This document shows, piece by piece, positions 9,131-19,300 of a stretch of DNA of 64,000 bases (positions are counted from its first letter, which is position 1; each line of letters opens with the position of its first letter). The stretch is taken from NCBI GenBank assembly GCA_006386115.1, contig VFIW01000057.1:1-64000 (forward strand), written 5' to 3'. This DNA comes from Globisporangium splendens. Taxonomy: Eukaryota > Oomycota > Peronosporomycetes > Pythiales > Pythiaceae. The notes beneath the pieces are model-generated. The model saw nothing but the letters and a program-made list of their open reading frames with translations, was not told the origin of the DNA and did not search any database. The position numbers and the translations under genes are program-made.

Positions 9131-9758
9131 TTACCCCCACGCTTGCGTGAGGCTGTAGTTCAAAATGAGCAACTCGCCGACTTGGAAGCACTGCATTCAA
9201 GATAACAGAACGTCATTCAGCTACATTTGTACATGGAGGAAAAGGCGAAAGCGTTTACCTCGAACAACGAATTGAGCTTTTGATCTGGAGACGGCGCAAA
9301 TGAGCTGTTGCAATACACAAACTGCACGATGCATATGAGGTAAGAACGAGTGAGAACTATGCCTCTCGATATGATGGGTACACAATCAGAGCGAGACACT
9401 CACCAGGGCGTCCGTGTCCTTCAGACGCAATTGCTTCTTCAAAAATTTGTACACCTGGAAGATAAAGCGCGTGTCCCACAAACACATACTCAATACGCTT
9501 TCGTCATGTATTCGTTATAAAAAAAAAAGCGGGAGACGCACCACGCTGAGCTGGTCGTGTCCATTGACCGTGAACTTGGTGCGCTTCATCAGCGGCGCAT
9601 TGCCCACCGCCACAAACTGCAGCGTCACTACACGTTGCCACAGTACACATGCGCACAGGTCAGTGCACAACAGCAGCACACGCCATTAACCCCAGATCGG
9701 CTCGCTCACCCTTCGCAGGGCCATCCGGCCGCGCATATCGGAGCTCTTCTTCGTCCAT
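9131..9758 (-). CDS. ATG12: Autophagy ubiquitin-like protein ATG12 (five exons)
   Basis: Exons on the reverse strand: 9758-9710, 9627-9542, 9454-9404, 9321-9259 and 9190-9131, joined in frame by GT-AG introns of 68-87 nt. The product is 102 residues starting MDEEELRYARPDG. Diagnostic features are VYKFLKKQLRL, then the family hallmark FVYCNSSFAPSPDQ, and a C-terminal NYSLTQAWG ending in the glycine that is conjugated to ATG5 by the ATG7/ATG10 cascade. The ATG12-ATG5 conjugate, with ATG16, promotes ATG8 lipidation on the phagophore. The protein is shorter than human (140) or yeast (186) ATG12 because the disordered N-terminal extension is nearly absent. It is divergent from the BTB-Kelch gene (255 bp between starts). 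Confidence 0.92.
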
Positions 9759-10013
9759 CTTTTTCTAGTGTTCTCTGTCACATGGTTCATCGACGTGGAC
9801 CGCTCCACAAATTCCACTGTAGAGCGCTCTACATTTCTCATTCTGGGACACCAAGTGGGGCGATGCCTCTTTTTTATTTGCACAAAGCTGAGCTGAAGAG
9901 AAGAAGCGGCGCTTGAGGGTGAGCAGACGCGCAGAGCGATACAGTTTGCCATACTAAAGCGCGATTTCCCATCATCGCATCCAGTCGTCAGCTCCTTCCA
10001 AGTCTCTGGCAAC

Positions 10014-11933
10014 ATGGAGTCCATGGAGAACAGCGCCGTGCTGAGCGCGTCGGCGGCCGTCAGCACCAGCAGCGCGCCGTACATGGCGGTGTTCGGCGGC
10101 AGCCGCGCGGCCGACCAGGAGCAGCGCCGCAAGCTCTTTGAGCTCTTTGAGGCGTGCGTGCTCACGGACGTGGTGCTCGTGGTGCAGGACCAGGTGATCG
10201 CGGCGCACCGCGTGGTCCTCGCGACCGCGAGCCCGTTCTTCCACGCGCTGTTCACGAGCGGCATGAAGGAGAGCTTCGAGAGCCGCATCGAGCTCAACGA
10301 AATCCACGCGCCGGCGTTCCGCGAGCTCGTCAAGTACATGTATCTAGGCCAGCTGCACATCACGGGCGAGACGATCTTGGCCATTCTGCACACTGCGAAC
10401 CAACTGGAGATGCTGGAGGTGGTCGAGATCTGCTGCAAACAGCTCATGCTCGAGCTCAACGTGGCCAACTGCGTCGACATCTATCTCTGCTGCGAGAACC
10501 TCAAGATGCGCCCGGCGTGCCGCATGCTCGCGCACGCTGCAAGAGCCATGATCGAGACGTATTTCTGTGATGTGTACCGCACCGACGCGTTCAAGAACCT
10601 CCCACTGTACGGCGTGATCAAGATCCTGCTGCGACGTAAGCTGCGTGTGCAGGACGACGCGGCCGTGCTCTCGTGGCTCATGCACGATCCAAAGACGCGC
10701 AAGATCGAGCTCACACGCATCTTCAGCTCGCTACAGATATCAGAGGACCCCAGCGGACTGAAAGACACGGCCGCAGCGTCGCTCTCATTGTACCAAGCGC
10801 TGAGCTCTAGTGGCATGATCAACAGCAAAGATCGCGTCGAAGATCAATCTGCTAGTCCAATATCTACAAGTATAACTCCAGCGTTGGTCAATAGCAGTAG
10901 TCGCGGAGAAGCAAGCAAGCACGAGCCGCCATCAATAGACGAGAAGCTCTCAGCGCAGCCGCTGACGCCAACGATCTTTGTGATCGGAGGTTTCAATGGC
11001 CCGAGTGCGCTGAAGACTGTCGAGTATCTGGATTTCCACAGCAACGAGTGGTTCGCAGCCGCGAGCATGCTCGAGAAGCGATCATACAGTGGTGTTGTGG
11101 TTTCGGACCAGAACAAGATCTTTGTCATTGGCGGCACGTGCAGCTCGCGGCACTTGAAGTCTATGGAGATGTACGACCCGGAGCGCAACACGTGGAGCGT
11201 GATGCCGCCCATGCGCCGCGCAAGGAGCTACTTGGGCTCAGCGTACTCGAATGGGTATATTTATGTCGTCGGCGGGTTCAATGGGATGTCCCACCTGAAC
11301 TCGGTCGAGCGCTTCGATGTGCAGAACCAGACATGGGAGGAAGTGCAGCCGCTGGGGATCGGACGAAGTGGGTTGGGGGTCGTGGCAATGAATGGACACA
11401 TCTACGCCATCGGGGGCTACGATGGCAGGAAGCATCTGAAGAGCGTCGAAGTGTACGACCCGCGGCAGAATCAGTGGTTCCCCGTCGCGAGCATGCGGTT
11501 CGCGCGCAATGGTCCCGCGGCCGTGACCCAGGTCAAGACCAACAGCATCCTCGTGTACGGCGGCGAGTCGCGCCATGGGATCCGCATGAACACGAGCGAG
11601 CGTCTTGATCTCACGACGGGCGTATGGCACGATATCGACGCGTTTGTGGACTCGCGCAGCGGCCACGTCGCGTTCAGTTTCCTCCACGACTCGTTTCTCT
11701 TCTGTCTCGGTGGCTCGAACAAAAAAGACGAATACCTCGACACGGTCCATCGATACGACCACCTGACCAAGCAGTGGAACATCCATTCGCGCATGCTCTC
11801 GCAGCGGTGCGGCTTGAACGTCGCGGTCGCGTTCACGTCGCCGACAGCGAGTTGTTTCCAGGCGCAAAAGAAAAGCAGCAGCAGCTCAAGTTCTTCTCTG
11901 GCGTTGCCACCGCCAACTGCACCAAGTGCATGA
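10014..11933 (+). CDS. BTB-BACK-Kelch protein, probable CUL3 substrate adaptor (639 aa)
   Basis: Single-exon gene. Residues about 40-145 are a BTB domain (LTDVVLVVQDQVIAAHRVVLA, then SPFFHALFTSGMKES), followed by a BACK domain to about 245 (NCVDIYLCCENLKM). From about 320 to 610 there are six Kelch blades, seen as repeated GG doublets followed by Y/F-D and W: VIGGFNG, VIGGTCSS, VVGGFNG, AIGGYDG, VYGGESR and CLGGSNK. KLHL-type proteins bind cullin 3 through BTB-BACK and the substrate through the Kelch propeller. A Ser-rich, low-complexity linker (about 265-315) and a poly-Ser tail flank the propeller. The substrate cannot be predicted from the sequence. Confidence 0.9.
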   Translation: MESMENSAVLSASAAVSTSSAPYMAVFGGSRAADQEQRRKLFELFEACVLTDVVLVVQDQVIAAHRVVLATASPFFHALFTSGMKESFESRIELNEIHAPAFRELVKYMYLGQLHITGETILAILHTANQLEMLEVVEICCKQLMLELNVANCVDIYLCCENLKMRPACRMLAHAARAMIETYFCDVYRTDAFKNLPLYGVIKILLRRKLRVQDDAAVLSWLMHDPKTRKIELTRIFSSLQISEDPSGLKDTAAASLSLYQALSSSGMINSKDRVEDQSASPISTSITPALVNSSSRGEASKHEPPSIDEKLSAQPLTPTIFVIGGFNGPSALKTVEYLDFHSNEWFAAASMLEKRSYSGVVVSDQNKIFVIGGTCSSRHLKSMEMYDPERNTWSVMPPMRRARSYLGSAYSNGYIYVVGGFNGMSHLNSVERFDVQNQTWEEVQPLGIGRSGLGVVAMNGHIYAIGGYDGRKHLKSVEVYDPRQNQWFPVASMRFARNGPAAVTQVKTNSILVYGGESRHGIRMNTSERLDLTTGVWHDIDAFVDSRSGHVAFSFLHDSFLFCLGGSNKKDEYLDTVHRYDHLTKQWNIHSRMLSQRCGLNVAVAFTSPTASCFQAQKKSSSSSSSSLALPPPTAPSA

Positions 11934-12397
11934 AGTGGAACGAATGCTGTGAGTGGATGAATGGACTGCAACCTTGAGCCAGAACGCCATGGCCAAGACA
12001 ACGAACGACAAGCAAAAAGCCAAAGCGCCTTCATGTTGGAGCACATAGGAGGACGACTGTGTGTAGCATTATATATGAAAACCAGTATTTTCTTCTTTCG
12101 CATCACGCAATAAACGGTGGGGGGCAACAGCAGTGTCGGCTCCTATTTATTTCTCTTTCTTTCTTTTTTGAAGCAAATGCATGCATTTCCATATCATTTT
12201 CTCATATCTTCTCTTCTTTTTTGTGCTTTCATATTACTGTCACTCGAATCCTTTTTCTCCAAAATGCCCTCTTTTTCTCCACAAAGCCCATGTCTTGCAA
12301 TGCCGAAGCAATTTTGTGAGAGCAAATGAGCAGTTGCTCCGCTCAGTTACTCACCCAAAGCCCACATGCACGCATCATTAGCGCCTCGTGTGTTTAT
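11934..12397. other. 3' intergenic region between convergent genes
   Basis: T-rich sequence between the stop of the BTB-Kelch gene and the stop of the choline-transporter-like gene. The open frames here are hydrophobic only because of T-richness and show no family motif. Confidence 0.6.
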
Positions 12398-14079
12398 TTA
12401 GACAGCGCTTCCGTAGGCAGACACGAGCGCATCGCTGTGGAACTTGCGCCATCCGCCCACGAGGTCTTCGTATTCACGAGGGTGGTTGCGGCTGAACGCA
12501 ATCGGGTCCTACAAAGAAAATCGTTTCATAAAAAACAACGGTCAGAAATCAACCAATACCACAATCAATAGACATCATTCAACCCGAGAACATACCTCAG
12601 CAAAGCACACAAACACCGTGTGGAGCGCCGTGATCACAACGTTCGCGAGGATCATCGCCATGCTGAGACCCGAGATGAAGCCGATCACGCCCAACACCGC
12701 GTACGCAGAGTTGTCCGAGCCGAGCGCGATAAGCCACGCGTCCGGCGTAAACTTGGCGATCAGCAGCCCGATGATGCATGTGACAAAGCCGACACCGAGA
12801 GCGCCGAACGTGAGCGCGCTCGACGTAAGGTCGTCGTTGATCACGGCCGTCCAGCCGCGGTTGGTGAACAAATCCATGACCGCCTTGCCGCTGGTTCGGA
12901 AATCGTAGCCGTAGATGCCAACGTAGACGTACGCCCACTGGTTGATGTACTCCATGATGCCTTCCAGGCAGTTCAAGATGCACTCGGCGAGACACGCGAC
13001 GCACGCCAACGCCGCATTGTCGTCCTCGCGCGCCTTGTCTTTCAAGATCGTCGCCATCTACGCCAGCATATACATCTGAGTTAGTTCATCAACTGCGGTA
13101 GCGTGCAACACAAAGAGAAACTAGGACGTACCGTGCGCAGCGCCTGGAGAACTGCGACAATCAACGAACCGAAGCAGATCGAGCCAAAGGACGACGTGAG
13201 CGAGCGGTAGAGCGCACCGAGCGTCACGTTCTTTGGGTTTGGCTGGTACCACCAGGACGCGACGACGCCGGACGTCGTGCATGTCAAAATGTTCTGAATG
13301 ACCTGCTGGCCCCAGTACACGCTGATCAACAGGAAGAAGAGCGTAAAGCCCCCGCCAACGCCACCACACATGCGTTGTGGACGGCCCGTGGCGTCCAATT
13401 GGTCACAGCCTGGGTCCGCGTCCACGAACATCTGGTAAATGCCGATCGCACTGAGCGACCAGAGCATGAGCCACACAGTCTGCTTGATCAGCAACAGGAA
13501 CGCGACTGCGAAAATCGCCGTGTGCTGGGAGACCGCGGCGCACGCCGCCTTGAGGTTCGCCGACGCGAACGCGATACGATCCTGGACCGCGTAAATGTAC
13601 CACACGTTGATGCCGGCCACCAAGAGCAGCAAGCACCCCATGATCGGGCTCACAGCGAACGTCGCCAGCGCCGACATGACCGTAAGACCGACATTGAACC
13701 AGAGCGCGATGCGGATCATCGACGACGCGTTCGCCATGAGGAACTTCATCCACAGCAGCGAGAACAGCACGGCGATGCCCATGAGTCCCGCCGAGAGCGC
13801 AAACACGTACTTGAAGTCCTTCGATTCCTCTTCCGGCGTCGCACCCGCGGTGTTCTGCTTCGCATGGTCCATGGCGGCAGGAACACCCTTCCAGAACGCG
13901 AACACGCCGATCACGACGACGTGCACAATGAAGAGCATGGCAAAGATCCAGTCGTTGCAGCGTGGCGTGGGCGCCTCGAGGCGCATGCTGCGCACCGAGC
14001 CCGTGCCGACGTTCTTGCCGCCTGAGGGGCTGCGCGCGCCACCGAGCATGGGCTCCGATTCGTGCGCGGCTTGGTACAT
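12398..14079 (-). CDS. Choline transporter-like (CTL/SLC44) membrane protein, three exons
   Basis: Exons 14079-13132, 13057-12596 and 12508-12398 join in frame (GT-AG introns of 74 and 87 nt) into 506 residues. There are about ten hydrophobic helices, starting with WIFAMLFIVHVVVIGVFAF. The CTL signature region is clear: CVACLAECILNCLEGIMEYINQWAYVYVGIYGYDF, then SGKAVMDLFTNRGWTAVIND, and a final exon DPIAFSRNHPREYEDLVGGWRKF. CTL proteins carry choline or related amines across plasma membrane or organelle membranes for phospholipid synthesis. I start at ATG 14079. The frame remains open upstream to a stop near 14224 and encodes a plausible acidic segment (HEDLHSDSDDDDATM), so an upstream exon could extend the N-terminus. 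Confidence 0.88.
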
Positions 14080-14650
14080 GGTCGCGTGGTCGTCGTCGTC
14101 CGAGTCCGAGTGCAGGTCCTCGTGCGCAGTGCGGCTGCTGCTGTTGCTGTGGGGAGAGCGCGTGTTCGCGTACAGCGTGAAGAGCGGGTGGCGGAGGAGA
14201 CGAACGAGCCTCTCCGCAAATCAGGGGAAGGAGGGGGAAGAGCGCAGCGCTTCTCTGTTCTTCGTCTGGTTCTTGAGGAAATGGCAGGTCTCATTCCCAA
14301 CTTTAGATCGACAGCGACGGGGCGGAACAAAAAGAACAAACGGGTGATTTGAACCCTTCATAAATGAATACACTCGCTGCTGTTATGACCATGTGATATT
14401 GAACGTTGTGTTCATGGATGCAAGAATGAATACCCTGCGGAAACGGTTGTGGGAGCGAGAAGAGCGACTTGGCTGATCAATTTTCAGCTGGAGATTCAGT
14501 TATATGCGACAGTGTGCTGCCACCGAAAGAACATGTTAATTAACCTTCGTTGTCGTTCGTATCAAACTCTATTTGAACATCCAATACAAAAAACAAAAAA
14601 CAAAAAACAAAAATCAAAATGGAAGGAAGCATGAGGCCAAGTTTGGTGGC
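14080..14650. other. Intergenic region with short A-rich tandem repeat
   Basis: This holds the 5' flank of the CTL gene and the 3' flank of the next minus-strand gene. About four tandem copies of an (A)5-6C unit lie at 14586-14613. The segment next to 14079 may include undetected coding sequence of the CTL gene. Confidence 0.5.
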
Positions 14651-15651
14651 TTAGGCGCCGTACTTTGGCGCAAAGCCGAGTCGGAACGCCATTTCCTTCA
14701 TGAACATGAGCGCGCTCATGGCGCCGTAGCTCCCGAGCGCGTCGATGTCCGCTTCGTTGAATCGCTCGACTCCGTCGCGGCGTGTGCGATCCTTCTGGTA
14801 AAACGAAAACAAGAGGCGTCGCGATTCCGAGCTGCCGCTGGATGAGACTGCAGAGACTGGGTACGCAGCGTCGATCTTCTCGTAACTCTGGCGTGGACGG
14901 AACGGATTCGCGTCATTGGCGGTCTGGGGACGATGTGGCTGCGCTGCCGTTTGCACCAGTGCCACGAGACAGCGGCTCTCAGCGTCTTGCTCTTGCAGCT
15001 CCAACAAGTCCGAGACGAGACCATGCACCCAGTGATTGGCGTTACCAAGGACGGAAGCTGAGTCCAAGTGCAGGAACACGAGCTGTTTCGTGTTGGCAGA
15101 CTCAATCAAGAAAGCTTTCACCTGCGAGTCAATTGGACTTTTGTCGTCTGTCGTTGCTGCATTCAGGTCGTGCACCTGCTCGAAACCAAGCTTCGTAGCG
15201 AGTTCGCGAGAACTAGACGATGCACTGAAGAACGCGACTGGCATCTTTGGAAACCTGCATGAAGTGCACGTAAAGTATCCGCAGGTTAGCACTGTTTATT
15301 GGCCTGATTCTCAGGTATCAAACGTACTTGAAGGTCACGTTTCCTGCAGCATCACGGTCCACGCTGAGCAGAGACTCCAAGCTGCTTCGATCGTCATCAT
15401 TATGCGATGTCTCTGTTGCGCATAATAAATGAAGCATAGATTAGAGAGACACCACCATGAACCACAGCATATATCAGATACACATGCACTTTGTTTGCGC
15501 ACGCACGAGGCAAGATGAGGATCCCATTGGAACCGCGCTTCGTGACCTCGTTCAGCGCAGTGCATTCCGCTGGTGATGCGCCGGTCGCAGGTGCTGCATC
15601 CGTCTTCCCGTCGAGGAACACGATGAGAATCTTGTCGGCGATCACGGTCAT
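14651..15651 (-). CDS. Uncharacterised conserved-looking protein, three exons (282 aa)
   Basis: Exons 15651-15490, 15410-15328 and 15254-14651 join in frame. The protein begins MTVIADKILIVFLDGKTD and ends MAFRLGFAPKYGA. It shows alternating hydrophobic strands and helices: GSNGILILPRACANK, then KFPKMPVAFFSAS, then KQLVFLHLDSASVLGNANHWVHGLVSDLLEL, suggesting a compact alpha/beta fold. A proline/serine-poor linker precedes SYEKIDAAYPVSAV. I do not recognise the family. An alternative ATG at 15693 would add 14 residues, but that segment includes a possible splice acceptor. The gene is divergent from SEC10 (about 256 bp between starts). Confidence 0.65.
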
Positions 15652-15796
15652 CTTGGTGGGCTGACAGACAGTTGTAAATGTGAAAATCGCCATCGAAGTG
15701 TTCTATCAACTTCTACCAATATGCATATCAAGCTTTGATAATTACCTTCGTTTTGTTATTTGTCAATCGATACGCAAATTCTCTGCTTGGCATTCC

Positions 15797-15815
15797 GGGT
15801 CAAACCATTTGACCC
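15797..15815. promoter_or_regulatory. Perfect 8-bp inverted repeat in a divergent promoter
   Basis: GGGTCAAA-CCA-TTTGACCC lies between the unknown gene (start 15651) and SEC10 (start 15908). An 8-bp perfect dyad with a 3-bp spacer in a 256-bp shared promoter is a candidate binding site for a dimeric factor. Function is inferred. Confidence 0.4.
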
Positions 15816-15875
15816 AATTATGAGTGGGCAAAACATTGTGTTTTGACTACCGTCTCCTTTTTGACTTCCAAAGAG

Positions 15876-15884
15876 TCATTTGCC
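15876..15884 (+). promoter_or_regulatory. Initiator-like TCATTTGCC upstream of SEC10
   Basis: TCATTTGCC begins 32 bp before the first in-frame ATG of SEC10. It resembles the oomycete initiator. An almost identical TCATTTGCA precedes the cyclin Y-like start on the other strand (about 20612-20620). Confidence 0.35.
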
Positions 15885-15907
15885 TTGGTGTCTTCACCCG
15901 ATGCAGA

Positions 15908-18900
15908 ATGCGCCGAAGAGACGCCAATAAGCCGAGGGCGATGATGACGAATGATCCCTTTGCGCGCGCATCTGGCGGCGGCCAACAGGCAAACGAGAGC
16001 CGCACGCCAGAGCTCGCGTCTCTGCCTTCTCGCCCTGGCTCCAGCGGGGTCCGCAGCGTAGAGCTCGAGAAGCTGCTCAACTCTTGGGGGGCACTGCCAT
16101 CGCGCACAGCGAGCGGCAACCAGAGCCACACTTTGTCAAGTAGCAGCGCTACAAAAGATGGTGACAGCGAATACAATGCCGAGAAGATGGTCGACGAGCT
16201 GCTCGCGAGTACGTGGGAACCCGTTCAGCCACGCAAGGCGAGTCTGCTGCAGACTGCGGGCGGTAAGCCGACTCAGGACAAGTGTGTGTCGTTCAAGCAG
16301 CAGACGCGCTCGATGAACGAGCTCCAGAACGTGCTGCAAGAGTCGATTGAGCGGCTGACCAAGCACCGACAGGTCATCTCGGACCGCATCGCGTTATTGG
16401 AGAAGGAGAACCAGCAAGTGAGCAGCAAGTTCCAGGACAGACTCAAGAACCCCGAGCAATTGCTCAATGTAAGTGTGGAAGCGAGTCTGGATGGTATGTG
16501 TTTCTAACACAAAGCGGCTGACTAACGCAATATCTCTCATTCGAAAATACCACGTCTTAGCAAATATGCGTGCAAATGGGAGACCTGGAAGAGCGTTTTA
16601 CGAAAGTGAGCTCCACGGCGGTCGTGATCGGCGACCGGCTGCAATCGTTGGATCAGGAGCGGACGCGGGTCCTGGAGACCGATGAAATGGTGGAAGCGCT
16701 GGTCGCCCTGAACGATCCGTCCACCAAGCTCACCAAGCCCAGCAATCGGCTTTTCAATACACTGCAGGATCCGAACCAACTGCACGAAGCGTCTCGCGTC
16801 ATCAAGAAAATGTGCATCTTCTCGACAGAGCTCTCGTCTCCTGCGATCTCCCACGCGGTGGCTGAGATTGAGCGGCTGAGCCAAACTATTGAGAATGATT
16901 TGCTGAGCGAGTTTAGTGAAGCCCAAGAGAAGGAGAACGAGAAAGGCATGGCAAAGTGCGCGGCATCACTCATCGAGTATAACGACAAGGAGAAAGTTGC
17001 TGACCACTATGTGTGGAATGTCATGAAAGACCGGCTTGCAAAGTACGTCGTTTGTATCAAAGCACCAATTACGCAAAGCTACTGAGTTTGTTGCTCCTAA
17101 GCTAATTCTGACGAACCTTTTCTCCATCCAGGAACATGAGCTTCACAGCCGTCTCGTCTTTGGATCCGATTCAAGATTTGGAGTCGTTGTTCTCAAGAAT
17201 CGCTGCGATCTGCAAGGAGCAATTTGCTGTGATTCACAACGTTTTCCCAACGTCAACATGCAACTCGATTCGCGAGTTACTCGTGGAACGCATGTTTAAT
17301 GACCCAGCGTTTGGGATTTTCTCCTACTTGGATCAGTTTTTGGCCACAACTCGTCAGCCACCAACCCCTATGAGTCAAACTGCGGGACTAGATTCTGCAA
17401 CATCACCATCCGACGATGCAGATCTTGAATATGTTCGTCTGCTTTGCGGTGCATATGAGAAGACATGTGCACTCACATCGGCGATTGAGAATATGAACAC
17501 ATCCACGACGCCACCCCAGGTATCTTCGTCGACTGGGACTGGAGCTTCGAAGAGCTCGATACCTGCTACTCCTGATATAAATGATATGGCAGACGAAGAT
17601 GCGTTTGGTGCTGATCGAGAGCGGATGCGAACGTTCTTAAGTCTGCAACTCCACTCACTGTTTGGAAGTCATCGGCAACGGTATTTCCGAACAGAGCTCG
17701 ATTTGACGCAGCGGCAATTCACGTCTATCTTCAGCGAAGTCAAGTTCCCACAGCAGCTCACAGCGAAGCAGAAAGCTGCTGCTTCGAAATCCAAGAACGC
17801 GGGTGCGTCGTCTGCATCTTCAGCATCCAACGCGTTGCCATCAACCCACTCATCTGCATCGAATGCGTCATCCTCAAGCTTTGAGAAAGATGGATTTTTC
17901 GCAGCGCCTGAGATATCGTTGATCTATTACGAGACGTTGCTCGGGATTGCCGAGGACGAAGTGGTTCCGGAGAAATACATGCTTGCTCTGAAAGAGACGG
18001 TCGGTCGATGCGACTTCGTGCTGAGAGACTCCGATCTGAGGGGCGAGCTGATCACGAAGCTGTTTTCATCGTTCGTGGCATCCTTCGGCGGTGAATATCT
18101 TGGGGTACGTGAAAGGGCGAGCTGATTTATTTCTTCTGCCTTGTGGTAAACTGAGCTGGCATGGTGTGTATGTGTTGTTCCGATTTGAAAGAAACTGTGC
18201 ACCATGACAGGCGAAATGCTACAAGAGCCGCTCGTGACGACCGACTCCACACGACAGTTTTTCACGGTTTTGGAGGTACATGTACATCAATTTGGCAGTA
18301 TATTCGTCTGTCTGTACGGTCGCAGTTGCAGGCGATGTCAATAAGCTGATTTAACTGTGCTGTTGTTGTAGATGATCTTGAAACGGATCGAATTTTTCGA
18401 AGAGCAGTTTGAGACCGTGATCTCTCCTTTGCTGAGCAATTCCCCCACGCAATCCACGTACGTGCTGTTTGGAGCTCAACCTTTTGCTTGTGGTGAATTC
18501 TGTTCGCCAATTCCTTTGTCTCTTTCTGCAGCATTTGCTACGAGAGCAAACGCCGCAGCGTTGACAAACTGGAGCGCACCATTGCATCAGCGCTGCAGCG
18601 AGTGTTTGTGGTGGTCGAAAAGCATATCAGCGTCATCTTCTCGACGACCCAGGAGAAATCGGATTTCATTGGCAGCGACACCAACATGTCGCTGTCATGC
18701 TCGCGAGCGTGTCGAAAATGCGTGGAATACCTGCAGCCATTGGTAACAACGATCTGCAACGTGCTCTTGGAAGAAAATCGTGAGCGTTTCTTGATTGCGC
18801 TGAGCACGATATTCAAGGACCTGTACTTGCAGCACCTACAGAAGTATCGCTTTGACCCCGATGGTGCGTGCATGCTGCTGCGTGACGTGAACGCCTACCG

Positions 18901-19108
18901 CCAGATCTTCCGCTCGTTTCGCCACACCGCTATCGACGATGCATTTGACATTCTCCACGAAGTCGCCAACATCTTTGCGCTGTCACCAGAAAATCTTGCC
19001 GGGTTCATTTGCGATGGGAAACTCGCGAGCCTCAGCAAACAGAGTCTTCTAGACATTGTCAAGCGGCGATGGGACTACAAGACCAATGCCGACAAGATCA
19101 TGCTGTAG
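15908..19108 (+). CDS. SEC10: Exocyst complex subunit SEC10/EXOC5, six exons
   Basis: Exons 15908-16468, 16561-17042, 17132-18104, 18192-18275, 18372-18457 and 18532-19108 join in frame to 920 residues. The start could also be ATG 15941. The hallmark Sec10 segment is QMGDLEERFTKVSSTAVVIG, then DRLQSLDQERTRVLE and MVEALVALND, followed by the long helical rod with DRLAKNMSFTAV and LLVERMFNDPAFGIFSYLDQFL. The tail has YLQPLVTTICNVLLEENRERF and LQKYRFDPDGACMLLRDVNAYR. Sec10 sits in the octameric exocyst that tethers secretory vesicles to the plasma membrane, relevant to hyphal tip growth and secretion. The protein is longer than human EXOC5 (708) because of Ser/Ala-rich insertions in exons 1 and 3. 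The fourth exon uses acceptor AAAG at 18191, chosen by phase. Confidence 0.88.
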
Positions 19109-19300
19109 TACAACAATCGAGAGAGAAGCACGCACACACAGCAAGGAAGCGCACAGGTAGACATGCACACAAACTCTTCATAGTAACATCTCAATTAAAA
19201 AAGCACAAGCAACAGAGCCAACCACGAAGCACACATAACACACCGCTCTGCTGCCGCTGTCCCGCGCAAAAAGTCCACTCACAAGTAGTGGCGTACGGAC

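Noticed and set aside
10154..11608. Long alternative-frame and antisense frames under the BTB-Kelch gene
   Set aside because: They are Arg/His/Ala-rich shadows of a GC-rich coding region.
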